This document shows positions 1 to 12,960 of a stretch of DNA of 64,000 nucleotides, in pieces (the stretch's first letter is position 1; each line of letters opens with the position of its first letter). Source of the DNA: Hydractinia symbiolongicarpus (taxonomy: Eukaryota > Cnidaria > Hydrozoa > Anthoathecata > Hydractiniidae); NCBI RefSeq assembly GCF_029227915.1, contig NC_079887.1:24923650-24987649 (forward strand). The letters are read 5' to 3'. The position numbers were made by a program, and so were the translations under genes. The notes beneath the pieces were generated by a model. It saw only the letters and a list, made by a program, of their open reading frames with translations. It was not told the origin of the DNA and ran no database searches.

Positions 1-632
1 TTAGAAATAGCGACAGTTTCAAAAACTGCATTTCATTGACTTTCTAACGGTGTCAGTCCGTTTGAGTTTCAACAGTTGTGTCACATATTCGCACCAACAT
101 GTATTTAGCGATATTTATCTGATATTACTAGGTTGCATCGCTTTTAACAGTGAAACGATTGACTGTGGGATTTAATTGAACTATCTTTGGACTGTGCCCT
201 GATAAATGTGATAAATGAGACAATTGGACTCCAAGAAAAAACATTCTTCTTAATTTGACGTGATTGCCGGAAATCAGCGATTACACTGGGCGCTGTGGTA
301 GCGTTTCAATTAAAAATTAAAATAAAAAAGTCATTTTTTACTGTGGGACCAATCCTAGCCGTTATCGCGCGCTGAAGAAATAGCGACAGTTTCAAAAACA
401 ACATTCCATTGACTTTCTAACGGTGTCAGTCCGTTTGAGTTTCAACGGTGGGGTTACATATTCGTAACAACATGTATTTAGCGATATTTATCTGATATTA
501 CTAGTTTGCATCGTTTTTAACAGTGAAACGATTGACTGTGGGACTTAATTGAACTTAATTTGGACCGTGACCTGATCAATGTGATAAATGACACAAATGG
601 ACTCCAAAAAAATAATTCTTTTTAATTTGACA

Positions 633-648
633 TGATTGCCGGAAATCA
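633..648 (+). other. Representative monomer dyad TGATT-gccgga-AATCA
   Basis: A perfect 5-bp inverted repeat around gccgga, 13 bp upstream of the previous dyad, found in most monomers. The variant gattgccgaaactcagcg breaks the inner pairs in a sizeable minority. Function is unknown. Confidence 0.4.
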
Positions 649-661
649 GCGATTACACTGG

Positions 662-676
662 GCGCTGTGGTAGCGC
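662..676 (+). other. Representative monomer dyad GCGCT-gtggt-AGCGC
   Basis: A perfect 5-bp inverted repeat with a 5-base centre, present in many monomers at the same phase. It is weakened in b-type monomers (tcgctgtggtagtgc) and broken in others (gcgctgtggtagccc, gcgcagtggtagcgc), so conservation is partial. It could be a small cruciform or protein site, or chance. Confidence 0.45.
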
Positions 677-2169
677 TTCACTTAAAAAAATTAGATAAAT
701 AAGTCGTTCTTTACTGTGGGACCAATCCTACCCGTTATCGCGCGCTGAAAAAATAGCGACAGTTTCAAAAACTACATTTCATTGACTTTCTAACGGTGTC
801 AGTCCGTTTGAGTTAAAACGGTTGGGTCACATATTCGTTCCAACATGTATTTAGCGATATTGTTCTGATATTACTAGGTTGTATGGCCTTCAACAGTGAA
901 ACCATTGACTGTGGGACTTAATTGAACTGATTATGGACCTCGACCTTATAAATGTGAAAGTGAGACAATTGGACTCCAAGAAAAAACATTCTTCTTAATT
1001 TGACGTGATTGCCGGAAATCAGCGATTACACTGGTCGCTGTTGTAGCGCTTCAAATAAAAATTAGGATAAAAAAGTCATTTTTTACTGTGGGACCAAACC
1101 TAGCCGTTATCGCGCGCTGAAGAAATAGCGACAGTTTCAAAAACTACATTTCATTGACTTTTTAACTGTGTCAGTCTGTTTGAGTTTCAACGGTTGGGTC
1201 ACATATTCGTAGCAACATGTATTTAGCGATATTTATCTGATATTACTAGTTTGCATCGCTTTTAACAGTGAAACCATTGACTGTGGGACTTAATTGAACT
1301 GATTATGGACTGTGACCTTATAAATGTAAAAGTGAGACAATTGGACTCCAAGAAATACCATTCTTTTTAATTTGAAGTGATTGCCGAAAATCAGCGATTA
1401 CACTGGGCGCTGTGGTAGCGCTTCACTTAAAAAAATTAGATAAATAAGTCGTTCTTTACTGTGGGACCAATCTTGTCCGTTATCGCGCGCTGAAGAAATA
1501 GCGACAGTTTCAAAAACTACATTTCACTGACTTTCTAACGGTGTCAATCCGTTTGAGTTACAACGGTTGGTCACATATTCGTACCAACATGTATTTAGCG
1601 ATATTTTTCTGATATTACTAGGTTGTATGGCTTTTAACAGTGAAACCATTGACTGTGGGACTTAATTGAACTGATTATGGACTGCGACCTTATAAATGTG
1701 AAAGTGAGACAATTGGACTCCAAGAAAAGAAATTCTTTTTAATTTGACGTGATTGCCGGAAACCAGCGATTACACTGGGCGCTGTGGTAGCTTTTCATTT
1801 AAAAATTTAGATAAATAAGTCGTTCTTTACTGTGGGAGCAATCCTACCCGTTATCGCGCGCTGAAAAAATAGCGACAGTTTCAAAAACTACATTTCATTG
1901 ACTTTCTAACGGTGTCAATTCGTTTGGGTTACAACGGTTGGGTCACATCTTCGTACCAACATGTATTTAGCGATATTTTTCTGATATTACTAGGTTGTAT
2001 GGCTTTTAACAGTGAAACCATTGACTGCGGGACTTAATTTAACTGATTATGGACTGTGACCTTATAAATGTGAAAGTGAGACAATTGGACTCCAAGAAAT
2101 AACATTCTTCTTAATATGAAATGATTGCCAAAACTCAGCGATTACACTGGGCGCTGTGGTAGCACTTCA

Positions 2170-5075
2170 TTAGAAAGTTTAGATAAATAAGTCGTTCTTT
2201 ACTGTGGGACCAATCCTACCCGTTATCGCGCGCTGAAAAAATAGCGACAGTTTCAAAAACTACATTTCATTAACTTTCTAACGGTGACAGATCGTTTGAG
2301 TTTCAACGGTTGGGTCACATATTCGTACCAACATGTATTTAGCGATATTTATCTGATATTACTAGGTTGCATCGCTTTTAACAGTGAAACGATTGACTGT
2401 GGGACTTAATTGAACTAACTCTGGACTGCGACCTGATCAATGTGATAAATGACACAAATGGACTCCAAGAAAAAACATTATTCTTAATTTGACGTGATTG
2501 CCGGAAATCAGCGATTACACTGGGCGTTGTGGTAGCGCTTCATTTAAAAATTTAGATAAATGAGTCGTTCTTTACTGTGGGACCAATCCTATTCGTTATC
2601 CCACGCTGAGGAAATAGCGACAGTTTCAAAAACTACACTTCATTGACTTTCTAACGGTGTCAATCCGTTTGAGTTACAACGGTTGGGTCACATATTCGTA
2701 CCGACATGTATTTAGCGATATTTTTCTGATATTACTGGGTTGTGTGGCTTTTAACAGTGAAACGATTGACTGTGGTACTTAATTGAACTGATTATGGACT
2801 GTGACATTTTAAATGTGAAAGTGAGACATTAGGGCTCCAAGAAATAACATTTTTCTTAGTATAAAATGATTGCCGAAACTCAGCGATTACACTGGGCGCT
2901 GTGGTAGCGCTTCAATTAAAAATTAAGATAAAAAGTCATTTTTTACTGTGGGACCAATCCTAGCTGTTATCGCGCGCTTAAGAAATAGCGACAGTTTCAA
3001 AAACTACACTTCATTGACTTTATAACGGTATCAATCCGTTTGAGTTACAAGGGTTGGGTCACATATTCGTACCAACATGTATTTAGCGACATTTTTCTGA
3101 TATTACTAGGTTGTGTGGCTTTTAACAGTGAAACGATTGACTGTGGGACTTAATTGAACTAAATTTGGACCGTGACCTGATCAATGTGATAAATGACACA
3201 AATGAACTCCAAAAAAAAAATTCTTTTTAATTTGACATGATTGCCGGAAATCAGCGATTACACTGGGCGCTGTGGTAGCGCTTCATTTAAAAAATTAGAT
3301 AAATAAGTCGTTCTTTACTGTGGGACCAATCCTACCCGTTATCGCGCGCTGAAAAAATAGCGACAGTTTCAAAAACTACATTTCATTGACTTTCTAACGG
3401 TGTCAATCCGTTTGAGTTACAACGGTTGTGTCACATATTCGTATCAACATGTATTTAGCGATATTTTTCTGATATTACTAGGTTGATGGCTTTTAACAGT
3501 GAAACCATTGACTGTGGGATTTAATTGAATTGATTATGGACTGTGACCTTATAAATGTGAAAGTGAGACAATTGAACTCTAAGAAATAACGTTCTTCTTA
3601 ATATGAAATGATTGCCGAAACTCAGCGATTACACTGGGCGCTGTGGTAGCGCTTCAATTTAAAATTAAGATAAAAAAGTCATTTTTTACTGTGGGACCAA
3701 TCCTAGCTGTTATCGCGCGCTTAAGAAATAGCGACAGTTTCAAAAACTACATTTCATTGTCTTTCTAACGGTGTCAGTCCGTTTGAGTTTCAACGGTTGG
3801 GTCACATATTCGTACCAACATGTATTTAGCGATATTAATCTGATATTACTAGGTTGCATCGCTTTTACCAGTGAAACGATTGACTGTGGGATTTAATTGA
3901 ACTAACTTTGGACTGTGCCCTGATAAATGTGATAAATGAGACAATTGGACTCCAAGAAAAAACATTCTTCTTAATTTGACGTGATTGCCGGAAATCAGCG
4001 ATTACCTTGGGCGCTGTGGTAGCGCTTCATTTAAAAATTAAGATAAATAAGTCATTTCTTACTGTGGGACCAATCCTAGCCGTTATCCCGCGCTGAAGCA
4101 GTAGAGACAATTTCAAAAACTACACTTCATTGACTTTCTAACGGTGTCAATCCGTTTGAGTTACAACGGTTGGGTCACATGTTCGTACCAACATGTTTTT
4201 AGCGTTATTAATCTGATATTACTAGGTTGCATCGCTTTTAACAGTGAAACGATTGACTGTGGGATTTAATTGAACTAACTTTGGACTGTGCCCTGATAAA
4301 TGTAATAAATGAGACAATTGGACTCCAAGAAAAAACATTCTTCTTAATTTGACGTGATTGCCGGAAATCAGCGATTACCTTGGGCGCTGTGGTAGCGCTT
4401 CATTTAAAAATTTAGATAAATAAGTCATTTCTTACTGTGGGACCAATCCTAGCCGTTATCCCGCTCTGAAGCAGTAGAGACAATTTCAAAAACTACACTT
4501 CATTGACTTTCTAACGGTGTCAATCCGTTTGAGTTACAACGGTTGGGTCACATAATTGTACCAACATGTATTTAGCGATATTTATCTGATATTACTAGTT
4601 TGCATCGCTTTTAACAGTGAAACGATTGACTGTGGGACTTAATTAAACTAAATTTGGACTGTGACCTAGTCAATGTGATAAATGACACAAATAGACTCCA
4701 AAAAAATAATTCTTCTTAATTTGACATGATTGCCGGAAATCAGCGATTACACTGGGCGCTGTGGTAGCGCTTCATTTAAAAAATTGGATAAATAAGTCGT
4801 TCTTTACTCTGGGACCAATCCTACCCGTTATCGCGCGCTGAAAAAATAGCGACAGTTTCAAAAACTACATTTCATTGACTTTCTAACGGTGTCAATCCGT
4901 TTTAATTACAACGGTTGGGTCACATATTCGTACCAACATGTATTTAGCGACATTTTTCTGATATTACTAAGTTGTATGGCTTTAAACAGTGAAACCATTG
5001 ACTGTGGGACTTAATTGAACTGATTATGCACTGTGACCTTATAAATGTAAAAGTGAGACAATTGGACTCCAAGAA
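2170..5075 (+). repeat. Multi-monomer block, copy 1 (8 monomers)
   Basis: This block reappears immediately downstream at 5147-7310. The variant ctggactgcgacctgatc lies at 2421 here and at 5398 there (offset 2977, 8 monomers). The variant ttgtctttctaacgg lies at 3757 here and at 5991 there (offset 2234, 6 monomers). The change in offset means about 743 bp (two monomers, roughly 2960-3710) is present here and missing in the second copy. Rare shared variants include ttatcccacgctgagg (near 2598 and 5575) and acaaatagactcc. Confidence 0.85.
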
Positions 5076-5146
5076 AAGAAATTCTTTTTAATTTGACGTG
5101 ATTGCCGGAAACCAGCGATTACACTGGGCGCTGTGGTAGCTTTTCA

Positions 5147-7310
5147 TTAGAAAGTTTAGATAAATAAGTCGTTCTTTACTGTGGGACCAATCCTACCCGT
5201 TATCGCGCGCTGAAAAAATAGCGACAGTTTCAAAAACTACATTTCATTAACTTTCTAACGGTGACAGATCGTTTGAGTTTCAACGGTTGGGTCACATATT
5301 CGTACCAACATGTATTTAGCGATATTTATCTGATATTACTAGGTTGCATCGCTTTTAACAGTGAAACGATTGACTGTGGGACTTAATTGAACTAACTCTG
5401 GACTGCGACCTGATCAATGTGATAAATGACACAAATGGACTCCAAGAAAAAACATTATTCTTAATTTGACGTGATTGCCGGAAATCAGCGATTACACTGG
5501 GCGTTGTGGTAGCGCTTCATTTAAAAATTTAGATAAATGAGTCGTTCTTTACTGTGGGACCAATCCTATTCGTTATCCCACGCTGAGGAAATAGCGACAG
5601 TTTCAAAAACTACACTTCATTGACTTTCTAACGGTGTCAATCCGTTTGAGTTACAACGGTTGGGTCACAATTTCGTACCGACATGTATTTAGCGATATTT
5701 TTCTGATATTACTGGGTTGTGTGGCTTTTAACAGTGAAACGATTGACTGTGGTACTTAATTGAACTGATTATGGACTGTGACATTTTAAATGTGAAAGTG
5801 AGACATTAGGGCTCCAAGAAATAACATTTTTCTTAGTATAAAATGATTGCCGAAACTCAGCGATTACACTGGGCGCTGTGGTAGCGCTTCAATTAAAAAT
5901 TAAGATAAAAAGTCATTTTTTACTGTGGGACCAATCCTAGCTGTTATCGCGCGCTTAAGAAATAGCGACAGTTTCAAAAACTACATTTCATTGTCTTTCT
6001 AACGGTGTCAGTCCGTTTGAGTTTCAACGGTTGGGTCACATATTCGTACCAACATGTATTTAGCGATATTAATCTGATATTACTAGGTTGCATCGCTTTT
6101 ACCAGTGAAACGATTGACTGTGGGATTTAATTGAACTAACTTTGGACTGTGCCCTGATAAATGTGATAAATGAGACAATTGGACTCCAAGAAAAAACATT
6201 TTTCTTAATTTGACGTGATTGCCGGAAATCAGCGATTACCTTGGGCGCTGTGGTAGCGCTTCATTTAAAAATTAAGATAAATAAGTCATTTCTTACTGTG
6301 GGACCAATCCTAGCCGTTATCCCGCGCTGAAGCAGTAGAGACAATTTCAAAAACTACACTTCATTGACTTTCTAACGGTGTCAATCCGTTTGAGTTACAA
6401 CGGTTTGGTCACATGTTCGTACCAACATGTTTTTAGCGTTATTAATCTGATATTACTAGGTTGCATCGCTTTTAACAGTGAAACGATTGACTGTGGGATT
6501 TAATTGAACTAACTTTGGACTGTGCCCTGATAAATGTAATAAATGAGACAATTGGACTCCAAGAAAAAACATTCTTCTTAATTTGACGTGATTGCCGGAA
6601 ATCAGCGATTACCTTGGGCGCTGTGGTAGCGCTTCATTTAAAAATTTAGATAAATAAGTCATTTCTTACTGTGGGACCAATCCTAGCCGTTATCCCGCTC
6701 TGAAGCAGTAGAGACAATTTCAAAAACTACACTTCATTGACTTTCTAACGGTGTCAATCCGTTTGAGTTACAACGGTTGGGTCACATAATCGTACCAACA
6801 TGTATTTAGCGATATTTATCTGATATTACTAGTTTGCATCGCTTTTAACAGTGAAACGATTGACTGTGGGACTTAATTAAACTAAATTTGGACCGTGACC
6901 TAGTCAATGTGATAAATGACACAAATAGACTCCAAAAAAATAATTCTTCTTAATTTGACATGATTGCCGGAAATCAGCGATTACACTGGGCGCTGTGGTA
7001 GCGCTTCATTTAAAAAATTGGATAAATAAGTCGTTCTTTACTCTGGGACCAATCCTACCCGTTATCGCGCGCTGAAAAAATAGCGACAGTTTCAAAAACT
7101 ACATTTCATTGACTTTCTAACGGTGTCAATCCGTTTTAATTACAACGGTTGGGTCACATATTCGTTCCAACATGTATTTAGCGACATTTTTCTGATATTA
7201 CTAAGTTGTATGGCTTTAAACAGTGAAACCGTTGACTGTGGGACTTAATTGAACTGATTATGCACTGTGACCTTATAAATGTAAAAGTGAGACAATTGGA
7301 CTCCAAGAAA
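5147..7310 (+). repeat. Multi-monomer block, copy 2 (6 monomers)
   Basis: This is a near-tandem copy of 2170-5075 that lacks two internal monomers. It follows the first copy with only about 70 bp between the estimated ends, as expected for a tandem segmental duplication followed by unequal exchange. The match ends near 7310, where this copy continues with ccaagaaaaaacattc and the first copy with ccaagaaaagaaattc. Confidence 0.83.
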
Positions 7311-10300
7311 AAACATTCTTCTTAATTTGACGTGATTGCCGGAAATCAGCGATTACACTGGTCGCTGTGGTAGCGCTTTAAATAAAAATTAGGATAAAAA
7401 AGTCATTTTTTACTTTGGGACCAATCGTACCCGTTATCGCGCGCTGAAAAAATAGCGACAGTTTCAAAAACTAAATTTCATTGACTTTCTAACGGTGTCA
7501 ATCCGTTTTACTTACAACGGTTGGGTCACATATTCGTACCAACATGTATTTATAGCGATATTTTTCTGATATTACTAGGTAGTATCGCTTTAAACAGTGA
7601 AACCATTGACTGTGGGACTTAATTGAACTGATTATGGACTGTGACCTTATAAATGTAAAAGTGAGACAATTGGACTCTAAGAAATAACATTCTTCTTAAT
7701 ATGAAATCATTACCGAAACTCAGCGATTATACTGGGCGCTGTGGTAGCGTTTCAAATAAAAATTAAAATAAAAAAGTCATTTTTTACTGTGGGAGCAATC
7801 CTAGCCGTTATCGCGCGCTGAAGAAATAGCGACAGTTTCAAAAACTACATTTCATTGACTTTTTAACGGTGTCAGTCTGTTTGAGTTACAACGGTTGGGT
7901 CACATATTCGTACCAACATGTATTTAGCGATATTTTTCTGATATTACTAGGTTGTATGGCTATTAACAGTGAAACCATTGACTGTGGGACTTAATTGAAC
8001 TGATTATGGACTGTGACCTTATAAATGTGAAAGTGAGACAATTGGACTCCAAGAAAGAACATTCTTCTTAATATGAAATGATTGCCGAAACTCAGCGATT
8101 ACACTGGGCACTGTGGTAGCGCTTCAATTTAAAATTAAGATAAAAAAGTCATTTTTTACTTTGGGACCAATCCTAGCTGTTATCGCGCGCTTAAGAAATA
8201 GCGACAGTTTCAAAAACTACATTTCATTGACTTTCTAACGGTGTCAGTCCGTTTGAGTTTCAACGGTTGGGTCACATATTCGTACCAACATGTTTTTAGC
8301 GATATTAATCTGATATTACTAGGTTGCATCGCTTTTAACAGTGAAACGATTGACTGTAGGATTTAATTGAACTAACTTTGGACTGTGCCCTGATAAATGT
8401 GATAAATGAGACAATTGGACTCCAAAAAAAACATTCTTCTTAATTTGACGTGATTGCCGGAAATCAGCGATTACCTTGGGCGCTGTGGTAGCCCTTCATT
8501 TAAAAATTTAGATAAATAAGTCATTTCTTACTGTGGGACCAATCCTAGTCGTTATCCCGCGCTGAAGCAGTAGCGACAGTTTCAAAAACTACATTTCATT
8601 GACTTTCTAACGGTGTCAGTCCGTTTGAGTTTCAACAGTTGTGTCACATATTCGTACTAACATATATTTAGCGATATTTATCTGATTTTGCTAGGTTGTA
8701 TGGCTTTTAACAGTAAAATCATTGACTGTGGGACTTAATTGAACTGATTATGGACTGCGACCTTATAAATGTGAAAGTGAGACAATTGGGCTCCAAGAAA
8801 AAACATTCTTCTTAATTTGACGTGATTGCCGGAAATCAGCGATTACACTGGTCGCTGTGGTAGCGCTTCAAATAAAAATTGGGATAAAAAATCATTTTTT
8901 ACTGTGGGACCAAACCAAGCCGTTATTGCGCGCTGAAGAAATAGTGACAGTTTCAAAAACTACATTTCATTGACTTTCTAACGCTGTCAGTCCGTTTGAG
9001 TTTCAACAGTTGGGTCACATAAGCGTACCAACATGTATTTAGCGACATTTATCTGATATTACTAGGTTGCATCGCTTTTAACAGTGAAACGATTGACTGT
9101 GGGATTAATTAAACTAAATTTGGAGGGTGACCTGGTCAATGTGATAAATGACACAAATGGACTCCAAAAAAATAATTCTTCTTAATTTGACATGATTGCC
9201 GGAAATCAGCGATTACACTCGGCGCTGTGGTAGCGCTTCATTTAAAAAATTAGATAAATAAGTCGTTCTTTACTGTGGGACCAATCCTACCCGTTATCGC
9301 GCGCTGAAAAAATAGTGACAGTTTCAAAAACTACATTTCATTGACTTTCTAACGGTGTCAATCCGTTTTACTTACAACGGTTGGGTCACATATTTGTACC
9401 AACATGTATTTAGCGATATTTTTCTGATATTACTAGGTTGTATCGCTTTAAACAGTGAAACCATTGACTGTGGGACTTAATTGAACTGATTATGGACTTT
9501 GACCTTATAAATGTAAAAGTGAGACAATTGGACTCCAAGAAAAAACATTCTTCTCAATTTGATGTGATTGCCGGAAATCAGCGATTACACTGGTCGCTGT
9601 GGTAGCGCTACAAATAAAAATTAGGATAAAAAAGTCATTTTTTACTTTGGGACCAAACCTAACCCTTATCGCGCGCTGATGAAATAGCGACAGTTTCAAA
9701 AGCTACATTTCATTGACTTTCTAACGGTGTCAGTCCATTTGAGTTTCAAAAGTTGGGTCACATATTCGTACCAACATGTATTTAGAGATATTTATCTGAT
9801 ATTACTAGTTTGCATCGCTTTTAACAGTGAAACGATCGACTGTGGGACTTAGTTGAACTAAACTTGGACCGTGACCTGATCAATGTCATAAAGGACACAA
9901 ATGGACTCCAAAAAAAAAATTCTTCTTAATTTGATATGATTGCCGGAAATCAGCGATTACACTGGGCGCTGTGGTAGCGCTACATTTAAAAATTTAGATA
10001 AATAAGTCGTACTTTACTGTGGGACCAATCCTGTCCGTTATCGCGCGCTGAAGAAATAGCGACAGTTTCAAAAACTACATTTCATTGACTTTTAACGGTG
10101 TCAGTCCGTTTGAGTTTAAACGGTTGGGTCACATATTCGTACCAACATGTATTTAGCGATATTTATCTGATTTTACTAGGTTGTATGGCTTTTAACAGTG
10201 AAACGATTGACTGTGGGACTTAATTAAACTACATTTGGACCGTGACCTGATCAATGTCATAAAGGACACAAATGGACTCCAAAAAAAAATTCTTCTTAAT

Positions 10301-12960
10301 TTGATATGATTGCCGGAAATCAGCGATTACACCGGGCGCTGTGGTAGCGCTTCATTTAAAAATTTGCATAAATAAGTCGTTCTTTACTGTGGGACCAATC
10401 CTACCCGTTATTGCACGCTGAAAAAATAGCGACAGTTTCAAAATCTGCATTTCATTGACTTTCTAACGGTGTCAATCCGTTTGAGTCACAACGGTTGGGT
10501 CACATATTCGTACCAACATGTATTTAGCGATATTTTTATGATATTACTAGGTTGTATGGCATTTAACCGTGAAACCATTGACTGTGGGACTTAATTAAAC
10601 TGATTATGGACTGCGACCTTATAAATGTGAAAGTGAGACAATTGGACTCCAAGAAAAAACATTCTTCTTAATTTGACGTGATTGCCGGAAATCAGCGATT
10701 ACACTGGTCGCTGTGGTAGCGCTTCAAATAAAAATTAGGATAAAAAAGTCATTTTTTACTGTGGGACCAAACCTAGCCGTTATCGCGCGCTAAAGAAATT
10801 GCGACAGTTTCAAAAACTACATTTCATTGACTTTCTAACGGTGTCAGTCCGTTTGAGTTTCAACAGTTGCGTCACATATTCGTACCAACATGTATTTAGC
10901 GATATTTTTCTGATAATACTAGGTTGTATGACTTTTAACAGTGAAACCATTGACTGTGGGACTTAATTAAACTGATTATGGACTGCGACCTTATAAATGT
11001 GAAAGTGAGACAATTGGACTCCAAGAAAAAACATTCTTCTTAATTTGACGTGATTGCCGGAAATCAGCGATTACACTGGTCGCTGTGGTAGCGCTACATT
11101 TAAAAATTTAGATAAATAAGTCGTTCTTTACTGTGGGACCAATCCTACCCGTTATCGCGCGCTGAAGAAATAGCGACAGTTTCACAAACTACATTTCATT
11201 GACTTTTTAACGGTGTCAGTCCGTTTGAGTTTCAACGGTTGTGTCACATATTCGTACCGACATGTATTTAGCGATATTTATCTGATATTATTAGGTTGCA
11301 TCGCTTTTAGCAGTGAAACGATTGACTGTGGGACTTAATTGAACTCAATTTGGACTGTGACCAGATCAATGTGATAAATGACACAAATGGACTCCAAGAA
11401 AAAAATTCTTCTTAATATGACGTGATTGCCGGAAATCAGCGATTACACTGGGTGCTGTGGTAGCGCTACAATTAAAAATTTAGATAAATAAGTCGTTCTT
11501 TACTGTGGGACCAATCCTACCCGTTATCGCGAGCTGAAGAAATAGCAACAGTTTCAAAAACTACATTTCATTGACTTTTTAACGGTGTCAGTCCGTTTGA
11601 GTTTCAACGGTTGGTTCACATATTCGTACCAACATGTATTTAGCGTTATTTATCTGATATTACTAGTTTGCATCGCTTTTAACAGTGAAACGATTGACTG
11701 TGGGACCTAATTGAACTAAATTTGGACCTAATGTGATAAAGGAGACAATTGGACTCCAAGAAAAAACATTCTTCTTAATTTGACATGATTGCCGAAACTC
11801 AGCGATTACACTGGCTCTGTGGAAGCGCTTTATTTAAGAATTATGAGAAAAAAGTCATTTTTTTATTGTGGGACCAATCCTAGCCGTTATCGCGCGCTGA
11901 AGAAATAGCGACAGTTTCAAAAACTACATTTCATTGACTTTCTAACGGTGTCAGTTCGTTTGAGTTACAACGGTTGGGTCACATATCCGTACCAACATGT
12001 ATTTAGCGATATTTATCTGATATTACCAGTTTGCATCGCTTTTAACAGTGAAAAGATTGACTGTGGGACTTAATTGAACTAAATTTGGACCTAAATGTGA
12101 TAAAGGAGACAATTGGACTCCAAGAAAAAACATTCTTCTTAATTTGACATGATTGCCGAAACTCAGCGATTATACTGGGCTCTGTGGAAGCGTTTTATTT
12201 AAGAATTATGATAAAAAAGTCATTTTTTATTGTGGGACCAATCCTAGCCGTTATCGCGCGCTGAAGAAATACGACAGTTTAAAAAACTACATTTCATTGA
12301 CTTTCTAACGGTGTCAGTCCGTTTGAGTTACAACGGTTGGGTCACATATTCGTACCAACATGTATTTAGCGATATTTATCTGATATTACTAGGTTGTATG
12401 GCTTTCAACAGTGAAACCATTGACTGTGGGACTTAATTGAACTGATTATGGACTGTGACTTTATAAATGTGAAGGTGAGACAATTGGACTCCAAAAAATA
12501 ACATTCTTCTTAATATGAAATGATTGCCGAAACTCAGCGATTACACTGGGCGCTGTCGTAGCGCTTCAATTTAAAATTAGGTTAAAAAAGTTATTTTTTA
12601 CTGTGGGACCAATCCTAGCTGTTATCGCGCGCTTAAGAAATAGCGACAGTTTCAAAAACTACATTTCATTGACTTTCTAACGGTGTCAGTCCGTTTGAGT
12701 TTCAACGGTTGGGTCACATATTTGTACCAACATGTATTTAGCGATATTTATCTGATATTACTAGGTTGCATCGCTTTTAACAGTGAAACGATTGACTGTG
12801 GGATTTAATTGAACTAACTTTGGACTGTGCCCTGATAAATGTGATAAATGAGACAATTGGACTCCAAGAAAAAAAATTCTTTTTAATTTGACGTGATTGC
12901 CGGAAATCAGCGATTACACTGGGCGCTGTGGTAGCGCTTCATTTAAAAATTTAGATAAAT
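7311..12960 (+). repeat. Heterogeneous monomers, source-like variants
   Basis: About 15 monomers of mixed type. The stretch contains the first TA-insertion monomer (ttatagcgat at 7549). It also holds a monomer with the rare cataagcgtacc variant (aagcg at 9021) that recurs eight more times in the right half of the window. Two adjacent monomers near 11720 and 12084 share a deletion of about 10 bp. The 8.6-9.4 kb part resembles 34.1-34.9 kb, and the 10.18-10.93 kb part resembles 63.25-64.0 kb. No gene is present. Confidence 0.8.
11690..12160 (+). repeat. Two adjacent short monomers with shared deletion
   Basis: Where other monomers read atttggaccgtgacctgatc followed by aatgtgataa, these two read ggacctaatgtgataaagg (from about 11724) and ggacctaaatgtgataaagg (from about 12087). 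They have lost about 10 bp. The spacing between the two tttggacct motifs (11721 and 12084) is 363 bp instead of 373. The shared deletion indicates that one was copied from the other. Confidence 0.8.

Larger units (their letters stand above)
1..2169 (+). repeat. Diverged monomers at left edge
   Basis: Roughly six monomers, the first cut by the window edge. They mix the gaccttataaatg type (for example near 950, 1315 and 1690) with the gacctgatcaatg type (near 570), in no regular order that I can see. Neighbours differ at many positions, unlike the homogenised blocks further right. Confidence 0.85.

Noticed and set aside
60-110. CENP-B box
   Set aside because: The best stretch (attcgtaccaacatgt) keeps TTCG and the central A, but lacks the CGGG part of the binding core.
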